From positions 20,256,103 to 20,320,102 of the forward strand of contig OZ020304.1 in NCBI GenBank assembly GCA_963971305.1: a DNA stretch of 64,000 nt. Direction: 5' to 3'. The stretch is from Arcuatula senhousia. Taxonomy: Eukaryota; Mollusca; Bivalvia; Mytilida; Mytilidae. This document shows positions 45,943 through 57,222 of the stretch, one piece after another. Positions within the stretch are counted from its first letter, which is position 1; every line of letters begins with the position of its first letter. A program made the translations under genes and the position numbers. The notes beneath the pieces are model-generated. The model searched no databases, was not told where the DNA came from, and worked only from the letters and a program-made list of their open reading frames with translations.

Positions 45943-46724
45943 TTATACCCCCACTTCAAAAGTGGGGGGTATATAGTGATAGGGGTGTCCGTCCTTCCGT
46001 CCGTCCGTCCTTCCGTTACACTTCAGGGTACCCATCTCTTATCTGCAACTCCTCCTAAACCCCTTGGTGGATTTTCATGAAACTTACACACAATCTTTGT
46101 GACATAATGTAGATGTGCACCTACTATTTTAAAATTTGATCAGAATGATTTTTGGGGTTTCCCATAGCAAAACATGGACTTAGCCATTCGGCTACATGGG
46201 GGTACCCATGTCTTATCCGCAACTCCTGCTAAACCCCTTTATGGATTTTCATGAAACTTACACACAATTGTTTTGACATAATGTAGATGTGCACCTACTA
46301 TTTTAAAATTTGATCAGAATGATTTTTGGGGTTTCCCATAGCAAAACATGGACTTAGCCATTCGTCTACATGGGGGTACCCATCTCTTGTCCGCAACTCC
46401 TCCTAAACCCCTTGATGGATTTTCACGAAACTTACACACAATCTTTGTGACATTATGTAGATGTGCACCTACTATTTTAAAATTTGATCAGAATGATTTT
46501 TTGGGTTTCCTATAGCAAAACATGGACTTAGCCATTGAATACATGGGGGTACCCATCTCTTATCCGCAACTCCTCCAAAACCCCTTGAGGGATTTTCATG
46601 AAACCTACACACAATCTTTGTGACATAATGTAGATGTGCATCTCCTATTCTAAATTTTATCTGATTAATTTTTTTGAGGGGTGGGGGGTATTTATTTGTG
46701 AGCTGCGGCTCACAGTTTTTCTAG
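45943..46724 (+). mobile_element. 782-bp pearl/Helentron-like insertion, unit 1 only
   Basis: Starts with a palindrome around TATACCCCCACTTC / GGTGGGGGTATA-type text, then GTCCGTCCTTCCGTCCG. Four units of about 174 bp follow (GGGTACCCAT at about 46,026, 46,200, 46,374 and 46,547). The 3' end is the hairpin GTGAGCTGCGGCTCAC, then AGTTTTTCTAG. Unit 2 reads AATCATTTCTAAAT uninterrupted, showing precise insertion at T-T without loss of host bases. Confidence 0.8.
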
Positions 46725-47708
46725 TTTCTAAATATTTTCTCTTACACGTTACAATTTTCGCTAGTATGGCTTTCATTTAATTTTTGGCACACCCACTTGT
46801 TCCAATATATAAATCGGAACAGAGTAGTTGAACTGACATCCTAGCTTCAACTGCAAGAAACATGAAAAAGAAATGTTGCATAAAAATTACTCATTCGAAT
46901 GATAATCTTTGGCTGAATGACGATAGAAAATAATAAAATCTGATCTATAGCATTGCAATTTCGGAAATGTTTTACTTAATTTCGATAATGATAGATGCAC
47001 TCGGATAAAATTTAGTTTACTCTCTTAATTATTTAATTTGTATTTTGTGTTTTTAATGTTTTAATACTCTACTTACTGACTACTTGTTAGTACATATAAT
47101 ATAAAATATCATTTAGAAAATTAGCTATCATTTCTTTGCAATCCTAAGCGCATAATTTGTGTTAAACTTTCAACACGTTTAGTATTCAAACATGTTTAGG
47201 ATTGTGTTTAGATTAATAAAAATACTTAAGGAGAATTCCTGATATTGATATTTTTTATGCGAAACAGGTTTACCTTGTTAAACTTTACCATATTTACTTT
47301 GAAAAGTGTTCATGTTTATAATATATACATAGAAGAAAATGAGATGTGGAATAAGTGTACGCGACACAACCTACAATATAAACGTAAATTTTAAACATCC
47401 ACAGTCATGTTAAGGGCTAGATTATTTTAAATTTTAAACGCCATTTTAACAGTTTGGACACAATCATGCAACTCGAATAAATCTGCTCAAAGGCAGGGAC
47501 GAAATCGGGTTCTAAGGTCAAATTTGGGTACTTCGGTTACAACTCGAGAAACCAGAGTAAACCAGGTTGGACGTATCAAGTTGGCAAAATTGACAGGTAA
47601 AGGTGAGAGGGTAACTGTGGGGTAATTTATTGATTTTTAAATTTATTCATTTTGTTGAAAAAACACGTCGAACAAAATAAAAAAGTGTTGCAGTATAAAC
47701 ACAATTAT

Positions 47709-47838
47709 AGTACACTGACTCGAAATTAAATTTTTTTATACGAATTCGGCTCGAAACAAGAAAACGCTCGGGAGACCCTCGCGTTTTCCTGTTTCTAAGC
47801 CTCATCCGTATAAAAATTCTATTTCGAGTCAATGTACT
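47709..47838. mobile_element. 130-bp hairpin MITE (unit 1)
   Basis: Inverted ends AGTACACTGACTCGAAAT and ATTTCGAGTCAATGTACT; the arms continue through GAAAACGC. Almost the whole element folds back on itself. TA-rich flanks would fit a Tc1/mariner-type target, but the duplication is not unambiguous. Confidence 0.6.
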
Positions 47839-48064
47839 ATTATTGTATATTTCTCCTCTTTACATATTTTTTTAATTCTCAGAATGTGATTGGTTAATTA
47901 CTAGTCGACGTGGTTTATGGGCTTTTGGGGGCAAGAACATGTAATCGTTAGTGAAAGCTTAAAATGAATCTTGTCCGTTTAAAGTGAATTTATGCATGTA
48001 TTTTAAAATGTCTGATATTATGATTTTATCACTTGTAAAATACAAATACCGAAACGGGTATAAA

Positions 48065-48265
48065 ACGGTTGATTTGGTTACGCTGTATATCGATAAAACC
48101 TCTCATTAGCAGCATTTAAATCAACGCACTGGAAGGTAAAAACTAAAAGCATTGAATGAAAGGTACTCAAAGCCAAAAGGTTCGACAAGGGAAGCCAAGT
48201 CCAGCACCGACGATATCCGCCATGTGCAATAAAAGGCAAGAAACCTGGTGTATTAAGCAATTTCA
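48065..48265 (+). repeat. Dispersed repeat, QCVDSNAADE-family (unit 1)
   Basis: Same word order as at 16,240-16,440 (GCAGCATTTAAATCAACGC, AAGCCAAAAGGTTCGA, AAGCCAAGTCCAGCACCGA). The minus-strand 62-residue frame is not preserved in the 16-kb copy and I do not treat it as a gene. Unit 2 counterpart: 54,405-54,583. Confidence 0.5.
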
Positions 48266-48359
48266 AATTTAATAATCGGAAATTTAAGTGACAAAAATAT
48301 TAAAAATTTGATGGTAAATTCGTGTCAGACAAGTCTGATGACCAGGCTTGTGATTACCA

Positions 48360-49380
48360 TAGGGGACCTTTGGTCCCCAGCGGCGGTTATCGACCCAGTT
48401 AATTGGTTCAAAATAAAATACCAATAGGGGTTTAACACTTTGTATCGATAAATTTAACATTGCAAAATGTTGGGAGGATTAGACATTTGAAAAAAAAGAG
48501 GTTAGGAGGAGTAAAAATCAATTTAAAACATCTCATTTTCAAATTACAAAAAGAGCGTTTAACATCAGTAATCTTGGATTATCTAATTTTACATTCTCGA
48601 AAGTAAAATGACAGAATTCAAAGCTCTCGCCAAGGCTCGAGCTAAAAATTCAATTGAGACAATCCACTTTAAGCGACGTAAGAAGCTATTTATTTTTCAA
48701 AATCAACAATCTGGAATGGACACAAGTAGACATAGTTATGATTTAAAAAAGAATTCGTCGAATATACAATTTGAGTATGCATATGCAAGTTACAATTATA
48801 GATACAAATACAAAAGAGAGACACAGTTGCTGAGTAAGAGAGAGAAAACTTTTTAGGTGTATCTATAAAAAGAAAAATGGAATTAAAAGAATGTTTGTGT
48901 CGGTGTTGAAAGGGTTAATGAGTGGGGCCTCTACACTATGAAAAATATTTAAGTCTGTTTGATATAATCAAATAACTGTAAAAAAATAATCTCGTTTTGA
49001 TTTAATGCTGTGGCACTGTGACATCTAAGAACTGCAATTTTAAAATAGTGTTATTTGGTAGCCAGCTGAGATCGTTGACAAATATAGCGCTATTTTCGTT
49101 AAATAAGAGACATTCAAAGAAGTAATGCTGGGTGTTTTTTATGGTGAAACCAAATCGGCAAAAAAGTCGATTATAACATTAGCTTTGAATTGGTCATGGC
49201 ATCATTGATTAGCGAAGCGGAAGATCTCTATTGGGTGAATATCATATTGATATGTTCCACTTCGTTCCTTAATGGTGAACTATGGTTAGTCTAAATTATG
49301 AATGCCGGGTTATAATGACATTCATGTTTTTAATGACAAGGGTACCTCATTGAATCATCCGAGGCAAACATTCCAGTCGA
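48360..49380. other. Unit 1 stretch upstream of exon C; no gene supported
   Basis: An 82-codon frame at 48,608-48,856 is broken in the otherwise nearly identical unit 2, so it is unlikely to be coding. AT-rich, no repeat family recognised. The same applies to 55,381-56,400. Confidence 0.45.
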
Positions 49381-49991
49381 TATGTGCGCAAAGCAGACTT
49401 CAGTTTCTGCGCGCTTTTTTGTAGACTTTCGTTTTCTTTACAAAAGTCAAAACGATTGTTTTTTCCTCATTTGGAAATTTTGAGAGTCTTTAGAGTAAGA
49501 CACGTACGATCCACTACAGGAGGGTGTTTTGCCAGATTCTACCTAATTTCTACTTTTTCCAAAGACAGTCAAAACTTCCATCCCATTTTTTACTTTTGCC
49601 CTTATTTTCCACGATATAATTATTTCATGTCAATTATATCACTCTTTTCGTGTTCATCTCTCTGTTTGATATAGCCAGATTTGTGCCGTTTGGGAGTAGA
49701 GCAGTACCTAACTAACTGGTGACAATTGACAACAACATTAAAATACTACCGTCACTAGACCTATTTAATACCGAACTGCACAGATTGCAGAGATAAATTT
49801 AATTGTAAACATTACAACATAACATCATTTGAATATGCAGTTTACATGCACCCTGAGAATGCCTTTTGGTAGAGTATTATCTTGGTGGCCTTTGATAAAA
49901 AAATGGGGCAAATCATCAATATAGGTTAACTTTAGTTGGACAATTTTTTTGTAAGGAGACAAACCTATTCTTCTTTGTCAATTACTAGATA

Positions 49992-50205
49992 ATGATGAAA
50001 AAATACAATGAAGAAGAAAACCAAAATTTAGACAAAGGATGGGCGTGGGTTGTAATGGCAGCTTCAAGTTTGGCCGGTGTTCTGAATGGGACGTTGATCT
50101 ACTGCGCTGGAGTCATCCATGTTTCCATGCTTCAGAAATTTCATAGCGAAAATGCTTACACATCATTCATAGGAGCTCTCTACACAAGTCTCTTACAGCT
50201 AATGG
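49992..50205 (+). CDS. Exon C: duplicated MCT first exon (unit 1)
   Basis: It encodes MMKKYNEEENQNLDKGWAWV, VMAASSLAGVLNGTLIYCAG and, near the end, SFIGALYTSLLQLM, then donor GTAAGT. An acceptor-like TTTGTCAATTACTAG lies three bases before the ATG. It is 214 nt long, as in copies B and D. No exon 2-5 follows before unit 2, so it is either a dead duplicate or an alternative first exon for gene D (next usable acceptor 59,023). The frame, start and donor are intact and the protein differs from exon D by one residue (Leu for Phe in GALYTS). Confidence 0.8.
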
Positions 50206-50459
50206 GTAAGTTGTTTATCTGCAATTTGCGTCATTTTTATTTGAAGTTTGCTGGATGAGATAATCTGTATCACCTGTTGGCTGTGATCTCAGGCTGTGAT
50301 ACAAAAAAATACATGTTCCTTCTCAGGAGGCATGTGACGCTGCTGTGCATTGACGTCGCGCGTATAAGTCAGATTGTCGATAAAAGAAATATAAGACATT
50401 TTGTTCTAAAGATGGATTTTAGAACAGCCTTATGTATCAGACGGGACTATAACTCGTGA

Positions 50460-50806
50460 TTTTACAGAAGACCAGATAATCGACATGCTCAACTTTCTCA
50501 TTGAAAACATATTTGTTCAGTTTGGTGGACGTGTTTGTAGCAAACAATAGGGATTCCAATGGGTACTAATTGTGCACCTTTGCTTGCTGATCTGTTTCTT
50601 CATTTGTATGAAGCAGACTTCTTACAAACTCTTCTAGACAAAAAAGATCGTAGACTAGCTCTCTTTCAACCTCACGATCCGTTATATTGATGATGTCCTT
50701 TCACTAAACAATTCACGATTTGGAGACTTTCTCCATCTCATATATCCCCAGGAGCTTGAGATAAAGGACACAACGGATTCTAGGAAGTCTGCTTCATATT
50801 AAGATC
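50460..50806 (+). pseudogene. Penelope-like RT fragment (unit 1), cut by the duplication junction
   Basis: In broken frames: ENIFVQFGGRV, then text corresponding to MGTNCAPLLADLFLHLYEAD, TIRYIDDVLSLNNSRFGDFL, ELEIKDTTDSRKSASY. The element stops at 50,806, where unit 2 begins. Its full-length counterpart continues at 57,477-58,500. Confidence 0.65.
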
Positions 50807-52269
50807 CTATTGTAGTTTGAAAGATGATGAAAAATCATGAAAAATGCTTTGAATTTTCGGTATACTCTGCCATTGATTAAAGTCGTGTTATTTCCGTTAT
50901 ATTATCCTCTGTTTTTTTTCTACAGTAAGGAGAGCCTAAATTTCAATTTGTATACAACCCTTAAGTCGATATAAGTCATGTACCTTTTTGCCTATACTAA
51001 TCTTTAAGCTCAGTTGTTTAACAAATAATGTTCTAAAGTATCATTATCCCACATCAACAGAATGGTGAATCTGAGATACCAAGTTTGAAGCAATAATCAA
51101 TTAATTTAGCAAAGCCAGATCATAGGTTGTTCATGCAGATCGACTATGTTCTATCTGAAAAATCGATCATCGGTTTAGCTTTTACTTCTTTGTTGTTTTG
51201 TAACACATATGTGAGCATCAGTCTCATAACAATCTGCTTCTTTTGCTGCATCTTTTGCTAATTTGTAAACTATATCATTCTCCTGAAAACTTCCATTGAA
51301 TATATTCACTTTAACCCAGACTTTCTATATTAGTATTTAATGAATGGATATTTTTTGTGACAATCTGATTTCTAAATCAGCCTTAAGATCCCAATAGCTG
51401 ACTAAAAATCGGAAAATGTTAATTTGATCAAAATCTTCGATGGCACTGTCTTGATTGATGTGTTCTAAGACTAATTTATGGCTATTAAATTGAGTTTTCC
51501 TTGCATATCGGTTGTTTTTATTCTATGGTATCCGATTTCCAATGCTCTCATTGACTCTGTGATCGTTTCTGAGAATTTTTATCGTATGTTTTCAATTTTC
51601 TTCCTGTTCTTTTGTTCTTCTTTTTGAATATTCACGCTTTGTGATGATTTAGATACTTGCATGGTTGCTCAGAACAAATCCCTTCAATAACGCCATGGCC
51701 TAAAAAAGCTGAGATTATTTTGGAACGGTTGTCAATAGTTAAGATTTAAGTTAGTACTGATACTGATAACTGAAAGAGGAATGTAGGAGACCGAGTCCAA
51801 AATTAATTCATGGACGAGACTGGAAATCATACAGCTTGATCATGTGTCGTCCAATGCATTATGAGGCACACTTTACCTAATTAAGAGTATACTAATGCCT
51901 GGAACATTAATATGATATACTGCATAAATTTGTAAGTTTGTGGCACGATGTAAATATCCATAAAGAGCGAAAATTACCAAATTTCGAAAGTCACATAATT
52001 CTTTTAAAGTCCATTTTACACAACAAGAGTCTTTACTTGTTCCCAATACATCGATAAATAGTTGACAGATCATCAGTTGGATGTACCGTTAGACGTACAT
52101 TGATATTCCTGGTTTAATGTCTATAAATGTTAATTCAAACACATTAGAACTCTTTTATCAGTGGACAACATATATTACTAGTATGATGCTTAAAAGTGAT
52201 GTTATGACATTTATGAAATGCTAGACGATATTATGGTTTAGGCCATATTATTTTTTTTGTAGATTCTTA

Positions 52270-52348
52270 TCCTCACTCAATGAACATCCAGATATAGCAA
52301 ATCTACATTTTGATCATGTTGATCAGCATGCATGACAGTGGTTCTATG
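52270..52348 (-). pseudogene. Decayed antisense MCT exon 2 (unit 2)
   Basis: Same relic as at 45,162-45,240, with one or two substitutions (GATCATGTTGATCAG on the plus strand). Its presence in both units means it was already decayed before the tandem duplication. Confidence 0.65.
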
Positions 52349-52615
52349 AAAAAGAATAAAGTAAAAAGAATTTAGAACTACTATAAAGATAAGAATTAAA
52401 CTTATGAAATATTTTCGATGATTTTAATTCAAAATTATTGAAGCACCAGGTTCCTATCTATCCTTGAACTCCATTGCCGTATTGAAGTTCTAGTGACGGT
52501 AGTATGTTAATGTTTTTTGTTGTCAAGCTTGTCAACAGTCATTTAAAGTCAGCAAGTTTTTGCTATGTTTGAGAAATTTTTTTCCCGCCGATTAAACGAC
52601 TTTCAGACAGTTATG

Positions 52616-52680
52616 AAAAAAGATTTATACTGCAGTTGTTCTATATATTATATAGAACAACTGCAGTATAAATCTTTTTT
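52616..52680. repeat. Perfect 31-bp inverted repeat, 3-bp loop (unit 2)
   Basis: Copy of the palindrome at 45,510-45,574, with no change in either arm. Confidence 0.8.
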
Positions 52681-54023
52681 AAAGTAGTCAAATTTTACTG
52701 ACCGTATATGACAGTATATCACCTTTAGGGCACGCCCCTTTTCTATCACTTGCTTACATTTGGGCCTACTTATTTCGTCAACACGGGTAACCCGGTGGTC
52801 ACAATGACATTATGATGCGTTGAGCTTTTCAATATCGAAGCTTGTAGTTTCATGTTCTCCACTTGATATCAGATGCAATCGAAGAAATTTAACTTTTTGT
52901 CATGCTTTCGTATGAAAAACTGCAGTATTAGCATAATTTACTGTTTGAAAATTACATGTAAAATTAACCACAGACTTGTATATTAGAAGATGTTGAATGA
53001 ATTTGCAAATAAGGTTATTTATCTACCGGAGCATTGGTACAACAATCATTTCTAAATATTTTCTCTTACACGTTACAATTTTCGCTAGTATGGTTTTCAT
53101 TTAATTTTTGGCACACCCACTTGTTCCAATATATAAATCGGAACAGAGTAGTTGAACTGACATCCTAGCTTCAACTGCAAGAAACATGAAAAAGAAATAT
53201 TGCATAAACATTACTCATTCGAATGATAATCTTTGGCTGAATGACGATAGAAAATAATAAAATCTGATCTATAGCATTGCAATTTCGGAAATGTTTTACT
53301 TAATTTCGATAATGATAGATGCACTCGGATAAAATTTAGTTTACTCTCTTAATTATTTAATTTGTATTTTGTGTTTTTAATGTTTTAATACTCTACTTAC
53401 TGATTACTTGTTAGTACATATAATATAAAATATCATTTAGAAAATTAGCTATCATTTCTTTGCAATCCTAAGCGCATAATTTGTGTTAAACTTTCAACAC
53501 GTTTAGTATTCAAACATGTTTAGGATTGTGAATAAAAATACTTAAGGAGAATTCCTGATATTGATATTTTTTATGCGAAACAGGTTTACCTTGCTAAACT
53601 TTACCATATTTACTTTGAAAAGTGTTCATGTTTATAATATATACATAGAAGAAAATGAGATGTGGAATAAGTGTACGCGACACAACCTACAATATAAACG
53701 TAAATTTTAAACATCCACAGTCATGTTAAGAGCTAGATTATTTTAAATTTTAAACGTCATTTTAACAGTTTGGACACAATCATGCAACTCGAATTAATCT
53801 GCTCAAAGGCAGGGACGAAATCGGGTTCTAAGGTCAAATTTGGGTACTTCGGTTACAACTCGAGAAACCAGAGTAAACCAGGTTGGACGTATCAAGTTGG
53901 CAAAATTGACAGGTAAAGGTGAGAGGGTAACTGTGGGGTAATTTATTGATTTTTAAATTTATTCATTTTGTTGAAAAAACACGTCGAACAAAATAAAAAA
54001 GTGTTGCAGTATAAACACAATTA

Positions 54024-54154
54024 TAGTACACTGACTCGAAATTAAATTATTTTACAAAAATTCGGCTCGAAACAAGAAAACGCTCGGGAGACCCTCGCGT
54101 TTTCCTGTTTCTAAGCCTCATCCGTATAAAAAATTTATTTCGAGTCAATGTACT
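54024..54154. mobile_element. 130-bp hairpin MITE (unit 2)
   Basis: Counterpart of 47,709-47,838, with a few arm mismatches (for example TTTTACAAAAATT), consistent with insertion before the duplication. Confidence 0.6.
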
Positions 54155-54677
54155 ATTATTGTATATTTCTCCTCTTTACATATTTTTTTTAATTCTCAGA
54201 ATGTGATTGGTTAATTACTAGTCGACGTGGTTTATGGGCTTTTGGGGGCAAGAACATGTAACCGTTAGTGAAAGCTTAAAATGAATCTTGTCCGTTTAAA
54301 GTGAATTTATGCATGTATTTTAAGATGTCTGATATTATGCTTTTATCACTTATAAAATACAAATACCGAAACGGGTATAAAACGGTTGATTTGGTTACGC
54401 TGTATATCGATAAAACCTCTCATTAGCAGCATTTAAATCAACGCACTGGAAGGTAAAAACTAAAAGCATTGAATGAAAGGTACTCAAAGCCAAAAGGTTC
54501 GAACAGGGAAGCCAAGTCCAGCACCGAGGATATCCGCCATGTGCAATAAAAGGCAAGAAACCTGGTGTATTAAGCAATTTCAAATTTAATAATCGGAAAT
54601 TTAAGTGACAAAAATATTAGAAATTTGATGGTAAATTCGTGTCAGACAAGTCTGATGACCAGGCTTGTGATTACCAT

Positions 54678-55377
54678 CACTATGAACCAAAATAAGGACT
54701 GACATTACCATGCACAGTTCAAATTCGATTTTATATGACTGATAAGAACTGTACTTTACCACAATTTATCTGTAAAATACTGATTTTATTTTATGCAATA
54801 TCTTCAGTAATTATCAATTTCTGTATTTTTACTGTTTTTAATTGTCCTTAACTGATGCAAACGATGTCAGTTCATATCAGTCAATTTTGTGATTTGTATC
54901 AAATCATGACAGTCATTTTAAATATTTACCTTGATTTAAAATTACTGATGTGGTTTGTTACTGTCATTGTCAGTTATTAACAGAACTTTAACTTGATTTA
55001 AAATGACTGACATTGACTGAAGATGTATGATCCACTAATCCCTGTCAGTCATTTTAAATCAAGTTAAAGTTCTGTTAATGACTGACAATGACAGTAACAA
55101 ACCATTTCAGTGATTTTAAATCAAGGTAAATATTTAAAATGACTGTCATGGTTTGTTACAAATAACAAAATTGACTGATATAAACTGACATCATCTGCTA
55201 CAGATAAGGACAATTAAAGACAGTAAAAATATAGAAATTGATAATTACTGAAGATATTGCATAAAATAAAATCAGTATTTTACAGATAAATTGTGGTAAA
55301 GTACAGTTCTTATCAGTCATATAAAATCGAATTTGAACTGTGCATGGTAATGTCAGTCATTATTTTGGTTCATAGTG
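54678..55377. mobile_element. 700-bp CACTA-type foldback MITE, CAT TSD, unit 2 only
   Basis: Ends CACTATGAACCAAAATAA and its complement, flanked by CAT (54,675-54,677; 55,378-55,380); unit 1 has a single CAT at 48,358-48,360. The inverted arms are about 330 bp each and nearly cover the element, rich in TGTCAGT / ACTGACA words. A 5'-CACTA end and a 3-bp duplication fit EnSpm/CACTA elements. No ORF. Confidence 0.85.
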
Positions 55378-57008
55378 CATAGGGGACCTTTGGTCCCCAG
55401 CGGCGGTTATCGACCCAGTTGATTGGTTCAAAATAAAATACCAATAGGGGTTTAACACTTTGTATCGCTAAATTTAACATTGCAAAATGTTGGGAGGATT
55501 AGACATTTGAAAAAAAGAGGTTAGGAGGAGTAAAAATCAATTTAAAACATCTCATTTTCAAATTACAAAAAGAGCGTTTAACATCATTAATCTTGGATTA
55601 TCTAATTTTACATTCTCGAAAGTAAAATGACAGAATTTAAAGCTCTCGCAAAGGCTCGAGCTAAAAATTCAATTGAGACAATCCACTTTAAGCGACGTAA
55701 GAAGCTATTTGTTTTTCAAAATCAACAATCTGGAATGGACACAAGTAGACATAGTTATGATTAAAAAAAAGAATTCGTCGAATATACAATTTGAGTATGC
55801 ATATGCAAGTTACAATTATAGATACAAATACAAAAGAGAGACACAGTTGCTGAGTAAGAGAGAGAAAACTTTTTAGGTGTATCTATAAAAAGAAAAATGG
55901 AATTAAAGAATGTTTGTGTCGGTGTTGAAAGGGTTAATGTGTGGGGCCTCTACACTATGAAAAATATTTAAGTCTGTTTGATATAATCAAATAACTGTAA
56001 AAAATAATCTCGTTTTGATTTAATGCTGTGACACTGTGACATCTAAGAACTGCAATTTTAAAATAGTGTTATTTGGTAGCCAGCTGAGATCGTTGACAAA
56101 TATAGCGCTATTTTCGTTAAATAAGAGACATTCAAAGAAGTAATGCTGGGTGTTTTTTATGGTGAAACCAAATCGGCAAAAAAGTCGATTATAACATTAG
56201 CTTTGAATTGGTCATGGCATCATTGATTAGCGAAGCGGAAGATCTCTATTGGGTGAATATCATATTGATATGTTCCACTTCGTTCCTTAATGGTGAACTA
56301 TTGTTAGTCTAAATTATGAATGCCGGGTCATAATGACATTCATGTTTTTAATGACAAGGGTACCTCATTGAATCATCCGAGGCAAACATTCCAGTCGATA
56401 TGTGCGCAAAGCAGACTTCAGTTTCTGCGCGCTTTTTTGTAGACTTTCGTTTTCTTTACAAAAGTCAAAACGATTGTTTTTTCCTCATTTGGAAATTTTG
56501 AAAGTCTTTAGAGTAAGACACGTACGATCCACTACAGGGGGGTGTTTTGCCCGATTCTACCTAATTTCTACTTTTTCCAAAGGCAGTCAAAACTTCCATC
56601 CCATTTTTTACTTTTGCCCTTATTTTCCACGATATAATTATTTCATGTCAATTATATCACTCTTTTCGTGTTCATCTCTCTGTTTGATATAGCCAGATTT
56701 GTGCCGTTTGGGAGTAGAGCAGTACCTAACTAACTGGTGACAATTGACAACAACATTAAAATACTACCGTCACTAGACCTATTTAATACCGAACTGCACA
56801 GATTGCAGAGATAAATTTAATTGTAAACATTACAACATAACATCATTTGAATATGCAGTTTACATGCACCCTGAGAATGCCTTTTGGTAGAGTATTATCT
56901 TGGTGGCCTTTGATAAAAAAATTGGGCAAATCATCAATATAGGTTAACTTTAGTTGGACAATTTTTTGTAAGGAGACAAACCTATTCTTCTTTGTCAATT
57001 ACTAGATA

Positions 57009-57222
57009 ATGATGAAAAAATACAATGAAGAAGAAAACCAAAATTTAGACAAAGGATGGGCGTGGGTTGTAATGGCAGCTTCAAGTTTGGCCGGTGTTCT
57101 GAATGGGACGTTGATCTACTGCGCTGGAGTCATCCATGTTTCCATGCTTCAGAAATTTCATAGCGAAAATGCTTACACATCATTCATAGGAGCTTTCTAC
57201 ACAAGTCTCTTACAGCTTATGG
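57009..57222 (+). CDS. Copy D exon 1 (unit 2)
   Basis: 214 nt from ATGATGAAAAAATAC to ATG G before GTAAGT. Identical to exon C at the protein level except Phe in GAFYTSLLQ. Confidence 0.88.

Larger units (their letters stand above)
43715..50808. repeat. Tandem segmental duplication, unit 1 (7.09 kb)
   Basis: From ATTGTAGTTTGAAAGATG at 43,715 the sequence is repeated at 50,809, nearly base for base. Order inside: AT-rich block, relic exon 2, 65-bp palindrome, Helentron-like insert (only in this unit), hairpin MITE, dispersed repeat, MCT exon 1, RT fragment. The unit-unit junction follows AAGATC at 50,806 and shows only a few bases of homology. Confidence 0.9.

Noticed and set aside
48608..48856. 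82-codon lysine-rich frame
   Set aside because: The matching stretch in unit 2 has indels that break the frame, so it is unlikely to be selected as protein.
49384..49674. 96-codon frame conserved at 56,402-56,692
   Set aside because: Conservation is explained by the recent tandem duplication; no homology or gene structure is recognisable.
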